64,000 nucleotides of DNA from Chitinophaga sp. 180180018-3 (GTDB lineage Bacteria; Bacteroidota; Bacteroidia; Chitinophagales; Chitinophagaceae): NCBI RefSeq assembly GCF_037893185.1, contig NZ_CP140772.1, positions 2,480,001-2,544,000 on the forward strand. The letters are read 5' to 3'. Positions 34,934 to 43,384 of this stretch are shown piece after piece (the first letter of the stretch is position 1; the number at the start of each line of letters is the position of its first letter). Under the pieces are notes generated by a model. The model saw nothing but the letters and a program-made list of their open reading frames with translations, had not been told where the DNA came from and ran no database searches. The translations under genes and the position numbers were made by a program.

Positions 34934-37540
34934 ATGAAACTCAACAAAATCTATGCTATCGCTACCCTGTTTTGCTGCGTAGGTATTCAGCAGAGCTTTG
35001 CACAAACCACGTCTACCTACAATCAGCATATTGCATTTGCCCCCTTATTTTATCCTGCTCCGGGGAATGAATACCGCAGTGCAGGCGGACAGCCAGGTCC
35101 CAGGTACTGGCAAAATGCCGCTGATTATAAATTGAATGTAACCCTCGATACCGTTCAACATCGTGTAAGCGGTACCGTAGTCATTACCTACAAGAATAAC
35201 AGTCCGGATCAACTTCCTTTTGTATGGTTGCAGCTGGATCAGAATGTGTACCGGGAAGATTCCCGGGGTGCCGCTACGGTAGCGCAAACCGGCGAACGCT
35301 TCGCCAACCGCAGCTACACAAAAGGTGTTGAGCTTAAAAGCGTGCAGGTAACCGGTAACGGAAAAACTGCCGCAGCCAATTACCTGGTGAATGATACCCG
35401 TATGCAGATAAAACTGAACGAGGCCTTGAAACCTGGTGCTTCCATGCAGATCAGTATCGACTATTCGTACGTGGTACCGGAATACGGTACGGATCGTAAT
35501 GGTCGCCTGCGTACGGCTAACGGATGGATATACGAAATTGCACAGTGGTATCCCCGCATGGCGGTGTATGACGACATCCTCGGATGGAATAATATTCCGT
35601 ACATGGGGGCATCGGAATTTTACCTGGAATATGGCAACTTCGACTATTCCATAACGCTGCCAGCCAATATGATTGTTGGTGGCTCCGGAGAAGTCGTTAA
35701 TGAAGCGCAGGTACTTTCTCCCAAAGAAATCGGCCGGCTGACCAAAGCCCGTAACAGCGATCAGACGGTGTTAGTACGCGATAGCGCAGATCTGTTATCC
35801 AATACCGCCAAAGGCTCCCGCACCTGGCATTTTGTATGCAAAAATGCACGTGATGTGGCCTGGGCTGCTTCGGCCGCTTTTATCTGGGATGCCGCCCGCA
35901 TGAACCTGCCCGGAGGTAAAAAAGCACTGGCGCAATCCATGTATCCCCTCGAGGTAGCCGGATCAAAAAACTGGGGCCGGTCTACCGAATTTGTAAAAGG
36001 CTGTATTGAACACTACTCTCAACAATGGTATGGCTATACCTATCCCGTGGCTACCAATATTGCAGGTATTGTAGGTGGAATGGAATATCCCGGTATTGTT
36101 TTCTGTGGCTGGAAATCCTACGGGGGGGGCCTCTGGAATGTAACCGATCATGAATTCGGACATAACTGGTTTCCCATGATCGTTGGGTCTAATGAACGTA
36201 AATACGCCTGGATGGACGAAGGCTTTAATACGTTCATCAATGGCATCTCCACTGCTGCTTTTAATAAAGGTGAATTCCATGCGCCGGCCACTGTACAACG
36301 CATGGCGCCAATGATGTTCTCCGCCAGGGCAGAGGCGATCATGAACACGCCCGATGTAATAGATCTCAATTACAATGGGGTTGCAGCTTACTACAAACCC
36401 GCTATGGGCCTCAAATTGCTGAGAGATGAAATCCTCGGTCATGAACGCTTTGACTATGCATTCAGGGAATACATCAAACGCTGGGCATTCAAACATCCCA
36501 CGCCATGGGATTTCTTCCGCTCCATCGAAAATGCCGCAGGTGAAGATCTCGCCTGGTTCTGGCGCGGCTGGTTCTTCAATAACTGGATGCTCGATCAGGC
36601 AGTGAAAAGTGTCAGCTACGTAAGAAAAGATCCCGCACAGGGAGCACTCATTACCATCGATAACCTGGAACAGCTGCCCATGCCAGTGGTAGTAAGTATC
36701 AAAGATGTAAACGGTAAGGCAGACACTGTTCGCCTGCCCGTTGAAGTATGGCAGCGTGGCTCCTCCTGGACGTTTCATTACCCTTCCAAAGTTGCACTCG
36801 CCAGTGTGGTTATCGATCCTGCCGGCAACTTCCCGGATATTAAACCGCTGAATAACAGCTGGTACGCAGAACGCGGAAAACCAGTGCCAGCAGGACTGGA
36901 TGCTGCTACCGTTATGGGAAACTACCTGAAGGCAATCGGAGGAGCAGATAAAGTGGCGGGTATAAAAGATATACAAATTTTCGAAACCGGCGATATCCAG
37001 GGTACCCAGCTGGAAGTAACCACCAAAGCGAAATTTCCCTCCAGGCAACTGTACTCCGTGTACGTTCCCATCGCTAACCTGGTAGGACTTAAACTGCTCA
37101 TAAATGGCAACGATGTGCAATCGTTCCGCGGTGGTAATCCGGTACCGCTTTCCGCTTCAGAAAAAGCCATACTGAAAGATAAGAACGCCCTGTTCCCCGA
37201 ACTGCAGTTCGCACATTCCGATAGTGCCAAAATAGAATTGCAGCCGGTTACTGATGTGATCAACGATGCCCCGGTTTATGTAGTAAACGTTGCTACTGTG
37301 AGCGGTGCATTGATGCGCTTTTATTACGATGCTAAAACCGGCCTGAAGTTGCGTACAGTACTGCTTTCCGGCGATGAAGCCAAAGCCCCGGAAACAACAA
37401 CGGAATACTTCGACTATCAGCCTGCGGATGGAATACTTCTGCCGTTCAAAACAATTTCCAATTTAGGAGGTTTCAGTACCACGCTGAAAATAAAGAGTGT
37501 GCTCATCAACCAGGGCCTCAACGACGAGGCATTCAGGTAG
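34934..37540 (+). CDS. M1-family zinc metallopeptidase
   Basis: An 868-residue secreted protein with a signal peptide (about 1-24, ending QQSFAQ). Residues about 50-240 are the N-terminal beta domain of M1 aminopeptidases. The zinc site is H406-E407-F-G-H410 with the third ligand E429 in WMDEGFNTF, which is the HExxH-x18-E pattern of gluzincins. The M1 exopeptidase GxMEN motif appears as GGMEYPG, so the aminopeptidase mode is likely but altered (Asn to Tyr). The last 190 residues form an extra beta domain. It probably trims peptides in the periplasm. Palindrome E begins on the base after its stop codon. Confidence 0.88.
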   Translation: MKLNKIYAIATLFCCVGIQQSFAQTTSTYNQHIAFAPLFYPAPGNEYRSAGGQPGPRYWQNAADYKLNVTLDTVQHRVSGTVVITYKNNSPDQLPFVWLQLDQNVYREDSRGAATVAQTGERFANRSYTKGVELKSVQVTGNGKTAAANYLVNDTRMQIKLNEALKPGASMQISIDYSYVVPEYGTDRNGRLRTANGWIYEIAQWYPRMAVYDDILGWNNIPYMGASEFYLEYGNFDYSITLPANMIVGGSGEVVNEAQVLSPKEIGRLTKARNSDQTVLVRDSADLLSNTAKGSRTWHFVCKNARDVAWAASAAFIWDAARMNLPGGKKALAQSMYPLEVAGSKNWGRSTEFVKGCIEHYSQQWYGYTYPVATNIAGIVGGMEYPGIVFCGWKSYGGGLWNVTDHEFGHNWFPMIVGSNERKYAWMDEGFNTFINGISTAAFNKGEFHAPATVQRMAPMMFSARAEAIMNTPDVIDLNYNGVAAYYKPAMGLKLLRDEILGHERFDYAFREYIKRWAFKHPTPWDFFRSIENAAGEDLAWFWRGWFFNNWMLDQAVKSVSYVRKDPAQGALITIDNLEQLPMPVVVSIKDVNGKADTVRLPVEVWQRGSSWTFHYPSKVALASVVIDPAGNFPDIKPLNNSWYAERGKPVPAGLDAATVMGNYLKAIGGADKVAGIKDIQIFETGDIQGTQLEVTTKAKFPSRQLYSVYVPIANLVGLKLLINGNDVQSFRGGNPVPLSASEKAILKDKNALFPELQFAHSDSAKIELQPVTDVINDAPVYVVNVATVSGALMRFYYDAKTGLKLRTVLLSGDEAKAPETTTEYFDYQPADGILLPFKTISNLGGFSTTLKIKSVLINQGLNDEAFR

Positions 37541-37656
37541 CATTAAGAATAGAGAAAGAAGAATTAAGAAAATACAGCGGAGATAGTAAACGCGAATATT
37601 ACATTCGCTGCTATCTCCGCTGTATTTTCTTAATTCTTCTTTCTCTATTCTTAATG
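37541..37656. repeat. long palindrome E (arms 54-57 bp, 3-base bulge)
   Basis: The left arm 37541-37597 pairs with the right arm 37603-37656 around a 5-base loop. The outer modules are ATTAAGAATAGAGAAAGAAG and AATTAAGAAAATACAGCGG. The arms are perfect except near the tip, where the left arm has GATAGTAAACGCGAAT and the right arm (reverse complement) GATAGCAGCGAAT. It starts on the base after the M1 peptidase stop codon and ends 34 bases before cobQ. A near-consensus -7 box TATCTTCG (37659-37666) follows it directly. Confidence 0.95.
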
Positions 37657-37689
37657 CTTATCTTCGCCCTTGCTTAAATCCATAGACCA

Positions 37690-39159
37690 ATGAAAAAACT
37701 CCGGCCGGTAATGTTCGTGGGCACTGCTTCTGATGTAGGGAAGAGCGTCATCACAGCCGGGTTTTGCCGCATCTTCAGTCAGGATGGCTATATGCCGGCG
37801 CCGTTCAAGGCGCAGAATATGTCGCTCAACAGTTATGCTACACCGGAAGGCCTGGAAATAGGCCGTGCACAAGCCGTACAGGCCGAAGCTGCCGGAATAC
37901 CCTGCCATACCGATATGAACCCGGTATTGCTGAAACCCGTCAGCGATCAACATGCGCAGCTCGTATTACATGGCAAACCTGCCGGCAATCAATCAGCCTG
38001 GGAATACTTCATGGCGGATGATAAACATGCGCTGTTTGAAGAAGTAAAAGAGGCCTTCAACCGGCTGCAGCAAAAATACAGCCCCGTAGTGATGGAAGGT
38101 GCTGGCAGCATCTCTGAGCTGAATCTTCGTCGCAGGGATATTACCAACATGCGCATCGCTTTGCATGCACAGGCAGCGGTGTACCTCATCGCCGATATCG
38201 ACCGGGGTGGTATTTTTGGCAGCGTATACGGCACGCTGGCCCTGCTTCCGCCGGAAGAAAAAGCGTTGGTCAAAGGGATTATCATCAATAAATTCCGTGG
38301 CGATATCCGGCTTTTCCGGGAAGGACAACTGTTGCTGGAAGAGCTTACAGGCGTACGGGTAATAGGGGTACTGCCCTATTACCATGATATATGGATTGAA
38401 GAAGAAGATACCCTGTCACTATCGTTGAAGCATAAACGAATTAAGCAGGGTAGTATCAATATCGCTGTGGTGCTGCTAAGGCATATGTCTAATTTCACCG
38501 ACTTTAACGTGCTGGAAAGAGACAGCAGGGTGACGGTATGCTATACAGATAATCCCGCAGAACTGGCTACAGCAGATATTATCATCATTCCCGGCAGCAA
38601 GAATACTATCGCCGACCTCACGGCTATACGAAATAACGGCATGGCGCGTGCAATAACGGAAGCGAATAAACGAAATAAAGTGGTGATAGGCATATGTGGC
38701 GGATACCAGATGATGGGTGAAACGATCGAAGATCCTTTCGGAGTGGAAGGAACACCGGGAGCAGTGCCCGGCCTGGGCATCCTGCCTGTTTCCACGGTAC
38801 TGACCCGCGATAAGATTACCCGTCAGCGCCGTTTCCGTTATCGGGATACAGAAAGTGTTTGTGAAGGATATGAGATACATATGGGAGACACCACCGCGGC
38901 AGTTCCATCACCGCTCAACCAGCTGGAGGATGGCAGTCCTGATGGCTATTTCCTCAACAACCGGTGTTGGGGCACCTACCTGCACGGAATCCTGGATAAT
39001 GATACCGTGATCCGTGATCTGCTGCTGCAGTGCGGTAAACAGGCGCCTGCCGCGGGTTTCGATTACCGTGCATTCAGAGAGGAACAATATAACAAACTGG
39101 CAACACATATCCGTGAACATCTCGATGTTCCGGCTGTTTATAAGGCACTGGAATTATAA
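37690..39159 (+). CDS. cobQ: cobyric acid synthase
   Basis: 489 residues, the usual length. The N-terminal synthetase domain starts FVGTASDVGKSVITAGFCRI with the modified P-loop, followed by FKAQNMSLNSYAT. The C-terminal triad-type glutaminase domain has the catalytic Cys336 in GICGGYQMMG and a His in GTYLHGILDND. It amidates four carboxyl groups of adenosylcobyrinic acid a,c-diamide using ATP and glutamine. It is the first gene of a late-cobalamin operon; cobD starts 12 bases after its stop. There is no cobalamin riboswitch in the short leader, which is filled by palindrome E. Confidence 0.95.
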   Translation: MKKLRPVMFVGTASDVGKSVITAGFCRIFSQDGYMPAPFKAQNMSLNSYATPEGLEIGRAQAVQAEAAGIPCHTDMNPVLLKPVSDQHAQLVLHGKPAGNQSAWEYFMADDKHALFEEVKEAFNRLQQKYSPVVMEGAGSISELNLRRRDITNMRIALHAQAAVYLIADIDRGGIFGSVYGTLALLPPEEKALVKGIIINKFRGDIRLFREGQLLLEELTGVRVIGVLPYYHDIWIEEEDTLSLSLKHKRIKQGSINIAVVLLRHMSNFTDFNVLERDSRVTVCYTDNPAELATADIIIIPGSKNTIADLTAIRNNGMARAITEANKRNKVVIGICGGYQMMGETIEDPFGVEGTPGAVPGLGILPVSTVLTRDKITRQRRFRYRDTESVCEGYEIHMGDTTAAVPSPLNQLEDGSPDGYFLNNRCWGTYLHGILDNDTVIRDLLLQCGKQAPAAGFDYRAFREEQYNKLATHIREHLDVPAVYKALEL

Positions 39160-39171
39160 TACAACAGCACT

Positions 39172-40194
39172 ATGATACAAGGACATGGCGACGATGGCTA
39201 CCTCTACAGCCGGCCTCTACAGGCCGATTTCAGCTCCAATGTATGGTACGGAGGCCTGCAGCAGGGGCTGACGGAACATCTCCGCAACAGCATCGAAACA
39301 ATCGGGCATTACCCGGATGCCGGTGCGGAGAAATTGCAGGCCATGCTGGAAAAACAGGCTGCCCTGCCCGCCGGCAGTATACTGGTCACGAATGGAGCTA
39401 CGGAAGCCATCTATCTCATAGCGCAGGAATTTCATGCTGCCACCGCTACCATCATCACACCAACTTTCGCTGAATATGCTGATGCCTGCGGTCTGTACCG
39501 GCATCAGGTACAATATCTGCCCTGGGATAAACTCACGCCGGATACAACTTTCAGTACAGATATGGTGTTTCTCTGCAATCCGAATAATCCTACCGGTCAT
39601 GCTATCGACGAGCACGCATTGCAGCAGCTGATAACACGCAATAAACATACTGTATTCGTTATCGACGAAGCATATATTCACTTTACCCGCGATGCAGCTT
39701 CCATGCTGCCTCACCTGCACCGCCTGCCTAACGTGCTGGTGCTGCGATCGCTTACGAAGAACTGCTGTATACCCGGACTGCGACTCGGTTATATTGCCGG
39801 CCGCAAACAGCTGCTGGATCGTATACGTGCATTCAGAATGCCCTGGTCTGTGAACAGCCTGGCGCTGGAGGCTGGTTATTATATCCTGGAACATCCGGAG
39901 CAATTTGCTTTCTCTATAGATACTTTGCTGCAGGGAACATTCCGTTTATGGGAAAGTATCCGCAAAATGCCGGAATACAAAGTCTGGCCAACACATACGC
40001 ATTACTTCCTCTTCGAAACGCTTACCGGTACTGCCGCCACGCTGAAAGCCTGGCTGGTGGAGCAACACGGTATCCTTATCAGGGATGCATCCAACTTTTA
40101 CGGACTTGAACAGGGGCATTGCCGTGTTGCCTGTCGTAGTGCCGCCGACAATAAACTACTGATCACTGCTCTCCGCCAATGGACCCTCTTTTAG
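39172..40194 (+). CDS. cobD: L-threonine-O-3-phosphate decarboxylase-like aminotransferase
   Basis: A 340-residue fold-type I PLP enzyme. ILVTNGATEAIYLIAQEF holds the cofactor phosphate region, NPNNPTGH the Asn/Pro motif, VIDEAYIHF the Asp that contacts the pyridine N, and RSLTKNCCIPGLRLGYIAG the PLP lysine (K196). The histidinol-phosphate aminotransferase-like sequence and the position between cobQ and cbiB identify it as CobD, which makes (R)-1-amino-2-propanol phosphate for the cobamide nucleotide loop. Its 3' end overlaps cbiB by 16 bases. Confidence 0.88.
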   Translation: MIQGHGDDGYLYSRPLQADFSSNVWYGGLQQGLTEHLRNSIETIGHYPDAGAEKLQAMLEKQAALPAGSILVTNGATEAIYLIAQEFHAATATIITPTFAEYADACGLYRHQVQYLPWDKLTPDTTFSTDMVFLCNPNNPTGHAIDEHALQQLITRNKHTVFVIDEAYIHFTRDAASMLPHLHRLPNVLVLRSLTKNCCIPGLRLGYIAGRKQLLDRIRAFRMPWSVNSLALEAGYYILEHPEQFAFSIDTLLQGTFRLWESIRKMPEYKVWPTHTHYFLFETLTGTAATLKAWLVEQHGILIRDASNFYGLEQGHCRVACRSAADNKLLITALRQWTLF

Positions 40195-41129
40195 CATTCG
40201 TACTCCCGTTACTGTTAGGTTATATTGCCGACCTGCTGCTGGGCGATCCCCCTGCATGGCCGCACCCGGTGAGGTGGTTTGGCGCCATGATTACTTACGG
40301 CTCCCGGAGGTTGAATAAAGGCAGCGCCAGGATATGGAAAGGGGCGCTGTTGAGTATAGTGTTATGTACGGCTGTCTTTGCTTTCTTCTTTTTCATACAG
40401 CAAAAATTGCAGCAATGGCCATTGGCATGGTACCTTTTCACCGCGGCGTTTGTATTTTCTGGGTTAGCCAACACCAGTTTGCTGAGGGAAGGCAGGGCGG
40501 TATTCAGGGCATTGCAACAGGAAGGCCTGGAGGCCGGCCGGCGGTGTCTGTCGCGGATTGTAGGCCGCGATACCGGTGCGCTCACTGCAAACCAGGTCCG
40601 GATTGCAGTGATGGAGTCCATGTCAGAAAATCTGAGCGATGGGGTAGTGGCGCCATTGTTCTTCTATGCACTGTTGGGCCTGCCCGGCATGATGCTATAT
40701 AAGATGATCAATACCCTGGATTCGATGATTGGTTATAAGAACGAACGTTACCTGTATTTCGGCCGCTTTGCTGCCCGCCTGGATGATGTGGCCAATTTCA
40801 TCCCCGCACGCATAACAGCATTGCTGATGGTGCTGTTATACGGCAGCAGCAGGGGAGGGCACTACATGCTTCGCTATGGAAAGGCGCATAGCAGTCCTAA
40901 CGCCGGGTTCCCGGAGGCCGCGCTGGCAGGTATTCTTGACTGTCGCTTCGGAGGCCCAAATACCTACGGCGGTAAGTTGGTAAAGAAACCCTATATAGGA
41001 GAGAATGAACGGGACATTGAACATAACGAATTCAATAAAGTCTTTTATCTCAATCATGCCGTTACCTTTGTCATGGTAATTTGCGTGGGTGCTATTAAAT
41101 CGTATTTACTATGGAGGATGAAACATTAA
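40179..41129 (+). CDS. cbiB: adenosylcobinamide-phosphate synthase
   Basis: A 316-residue integral membrane protein with the CbiB/CobD hallmark GYIADLLLGDPPAWPHPVRW at residues 13-32 and the conserved VMESMSENLSDGVVAPLFFY and NTLDSMIGYKNERYLYFG. It attaches aminopropanol phosphate to adenosylcobyric acid at the inner membrane. Overlaps of 16 bases with cobD and 19 bases with the next gene show tight translational coupling. Confidence 0.93.
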   Translation: MDPLLAFVLPLLLGYIADLLLGDPPAWPHPVRWFGAMITYGSRRLNKGSARIWKGALLSIVLCTAVFAFFFFIQQKLQQWPLAWYLFTAAFVFSGLANTSLLREGRAVFRALQQEGLEAGRRCLSRIVGRDTGALTANQVRIAVMESMSENLSDGVVAPLFFYALLGLPGMMLYKMINTLDSMIGYKNERYLYFGRFAARLDDVANFIPARITALLMVLLYGSSRGGHYMLRYGKAHSSPNAGFPEAALAGILDCRFGGPNTYGGKLVKKPYIGENERDIEHNEFNKVFYLNHAVTFVMVICVGAIKSYLLWRMKH

Positions 41130-41935
41130 GGGTGAGTATATTGAGTTGCGGATGGCTGGGAAAGCCGCTGGCACTGCACCTGCAGGCCGCCGGTTATACC
41201 GTGAAAGGTGCGCGTACAAGCCAGAAAGGGGTAGATGAATTAACAGCGCTCGGACTGGAGGCATATACGGTAGTGTTGGAAGAAGAAGTACTTACCGGGC
41301 CGGATGCCTTTTGGGATGCTGATATACTGATAGTAAATATTCCACCGAGGATAGATAGGGGGGAAGATGTTCATATCGCCGAAATTGCCCTGCTGAGAAG
41401 CTTTTTAGAGACCACTTCTATACAAAAAGTATTGTTCGTAAGTTCTACTTCCGTTTACGCCAATGTGAACGGCCTGGTGACCGAAGAGAATGAAGAAGCC
41501 CCCGATTCGCCAAACGGGCTGGCACTCCGCGCTGCGGAAAAGCTGTTGCTCGGAGCCGAAACATTCGAAACCACGGTACTGCGCTTCGGCGGATTAATAG
41601 GCTACGATCGCCTGCCGGATGAACGCCGCCTCCGGGAGGGAGGCAAACGCGCAAATATTCTGCCCATGAACGTTATTCACCGCGACGATTGCATCGGTGT
41701 TATCACCGAGATCCTCGACCGCGGTATCTGGGGTGAAGTATTCAACGCCTGTGCTACCGGGCATCCGCTGCGTATCAATTACTACAAAGCCGCCGCCCGC
41801 TCTCTGGGAATTGAGCTGCCCCGCCGCACCGTTGAAGAAGAACTTCCGTATAAGATTGTAGGAACCAGTAAACTCCGGCATATGCTGGAATATACCTTCA
41901 GGTACGATGATCCGCTGAAGGTTTTTGATAAATAA
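41111..41935 (+). CDS. NAD(P)-binding SDR, YeeZ-like, coupled to the cobalamin operon
   Basis: A 274-residue extended-SDR-like protein. The N-terminal Rossmann motif is SILSCGWLGKPLALHL, a variant of GxxGxxG; VLFVSSTSVYANVNG carries the Ser and Tyr found in epimerase-type SDRs, but the Lys of YxxxK is not evident. The rest resembles the YeeZ group of unknown function. It starts 19 bases inside cbiB, so its expression is tied to cobalamin synthesis, but it is not a known cobalamin enzyme. It may simply have been added to the end of the operon. Confidence 0.75.
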   Translation: MEDETLRVSILSCGWLGKPLALHLQAAGYTVKGARTSQKGVDELTALGLEAYTVVLEEEVLTGPDAFWDADILIVNIPPRIDRGEDVHIAEIALLRSFLETTSIQKVLFVSSTSVYANVNGLVTEENEEAPDSPNGLALRAAEKLLLGAETFETTVLRFGGLIGYDRLPDERRLREGGKRANILPMNVIHRDDCIGVITEILDRGIWGEVFNACATGHPLRINYYKAAARSLGIELPRRTVEEELPYKIVGTSKLRHMLEYTFRYDDPLKVFDK

Positions 41936-42065
41936 TGATAGTTTGCATTACCCCTCATCAAACAAAAAATTGTTTACATATATTAAAAATGCTATATTGT
42001 ACCACCTCTGCTATGCCAACTGAGGTCAGAAAGAACCTTATTTTCAACTAAATGCTCTAAAAGCC

Positions 42066-42371
42066 GTGAATCTGCTGCTTTTTAGCCTGTTTGCAGTGGC
42101 AACCGGGCTGACAATCCTCCTGTACCGCAACCGGAGCCGCAAAACTGCCCGGATGTTTGTTCCCATCAGGTCGGCGAGTATCATAAAAATACTCAGCTAT
42201 AAATCCGCCGGAATTCTTGCTACTATTCGTTTTAAAGATGAGCTGTCGCCCCAGATCGGCGACCGGCTGCTGGAAGAAGGTGCGCTCTACGAGATCACCG
42301 GGGTAGTGGTTCCCGATATCGCAAAGGAACGCCCAGCGGATACATGGGATTGCCGAATTGTAAAAATCTGA
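42066..42371 (+). CDS. small membrane-anchored protein of unknown function
   Basis: 101 residues from a GTG start. Residues 3-19 (LLLFSLFAVATGLTILL) form one membrane helix followed by basic residues (RNRSRKTAR), so the rest should face the cytoplasm. The remainder is a small beta-rich domain (SAGILATIRFKDELSPQIGD). I do not recognise a family. It ends 3 bases before the DUF6881 gene, so the two are coupled. Confidence 0.6.
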   Translation: MNLLLFSLFAVATGLTILLYRNRSRKTARMFVPIRSASIIKILSYKSAGILATIRFKDELSPQIGDRLLEEGALYEITGVVVPDIAKERPADTWDCRIVKI

Positions 42372-42374
42372 GCA

Positions 42375-42659
42375 ATGGAGTACCTCAAAGTATCCTGGCT
42401 TCATCCATTTGAAGATGAACCCGTATGCCTCTATACAGAGATTAATCCGCAGCGTTTTGAAAAACGGAAAATAGAAATATATCCTGATGGCAGCTTCGGT
42501 ATCGCTTCCAGCCACTTCCGCTTTGGAGGTACTGCTTTGCTGGATGTATTAATGCCGGATATGGAAGATATCATCAACGACAGCCAGCTCGTACCCGAGT
42601 TCATATCACAGGCTGAATTTGAACTGGTATGGAACCAGTACTACTATTTTCTGTCGTGA
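42375..42659 (+). CDS. DUF6881-like small protein
   Basis: A 94-residue protein starting MEYLKVSWLHPFEDEPVCLY, with IEIYPDGSFGIA and QAEFELVWNQYY. It resembles the DUF6881 family, which has the same start and order and is often found near immunity or toxin genes in other genomes. No toxin is recognised here. The assignment is by overall resemblance only. It is cytoplasmic and coupled to the preceding membrane-anchored protein. Confidence 0.55.
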   Translation: MEYLKVSWLHPFEDEPVCLYTEINPQRFEKRKIEIYPDGSFGIASSHFRFGGTALLDVLMPDMEDIINDSQLVPEFISQAEFELVWNQYYYFLS

Positions 42660-42677
42660 CAGGAGAGGAAGATGTTG

Positions 42678-43376
42678 TCACCTGCCGGCATGGGATTCAA
42701 ATGCCGTCAGGTACTTATTGATATATTCGTCTTTGGTTTTGGTCTTGTATTGCATCACAAACCGCGGATGTTCCAATGGAATGATCTCTTTGAAAAATTT
42801 CTCTTTCTCATTCAATGCCTGCAGGAAAGCAGCATTTTTACCAGTGCCCATGCAGTAACATACTTCCCGGCTGATATTCCACTCCAGTTGCTCTTTTAGT
42901 TTGCTGACAATAAAAGGATAGGCTGCTTTGGTCAGTGCAGTACTGTCGTAATAATTATAGTTGATTTCCTTGCCGCCTGGCTGCTGCGAGGTGAAGCCCA
43001 GGGGGCATACCGCACTGATATAAAACTGCTGATAAAATGGTTTCACGCCGCCATAGGCATCAATAACATCGTATACAAAAACAGAAGAAGGTTCATGGGT
43101 TTTAAGGCCTTTGATCTCAATACCACATTTTTCCCACATTCTTTTGGTATCTGTAAAAGGAACACCGGTAGCACCCGAACCCAGTCGACCAGGATTAATG
43201 CCCATGATGAGTTGCCGCGGTTTCCTGTCGTTATAAAATTTTCTATAAAACTGCGTCATGATATCCATGATGCCGGGGCCTTCCCGGAATGGATTCATTA
43301 CACGGATACCAGCAGGCAATTTACCGGGAAACTGAAGATTACTATTAAAATCGATGATCTGGTCCGCTATATTCAT
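42678..43376 (-). CDS. SMUG-type uracil-DNA glycosylase family protein
   Basis: A 232-residue protein of the uracil-DNA glycosylase superfamily, SMUG-like branch. The catalytic motif GINPGRLG (59-66) corresponds to SMUG1 GMNPGPFG, with Asn at the activating position, and PLEHPRFVM near the C terminus matches the intercalating His motif. It should remove uracil or damaged pyrimidines from DNA for base excision repair. The stop of the upstream hybrid kinase gene is 8 bases away on the same strand, so the two may be co-transcribed. Confidence 0.8.
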   Translation of the reverse strand: MNIADQIIDFNSNLQFPGKLPAGIRVMNPFREGPGIMDIMTQFYRKFYNDRKPRQLIMGINPGRLGSGATGVPFTDTKRMWEKCGIEIKGLKTHEPSSVFVYDVIDAYGGVKPFYQQFYISAVCPLGFTSQQPGGKEINYNYYDSTALTKAAYPFIVSKLKEQLEWNISREVCYCMGTGKNAAFLQALNEKEKFFKEIIPLEHPRFVMQYKTKTKDEYINKYLTAFESHAGR

Positions 43377-43384
43377 GCTACAAG

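Noticed and set aside
5213..37656. CRISPR array or tandem repeat as an explanation for the recurring modules.
   Set aside because: The copies are separated by whole genes, are palindromic, and have no regular spacers or cas genes.
37541..37689. Cobalamin riboswitch before cobQ.
   Set aside because: The leader is only 149 bases and is almost fully taken by palindrome E; the conserved B12-box GCCACTG is not present.
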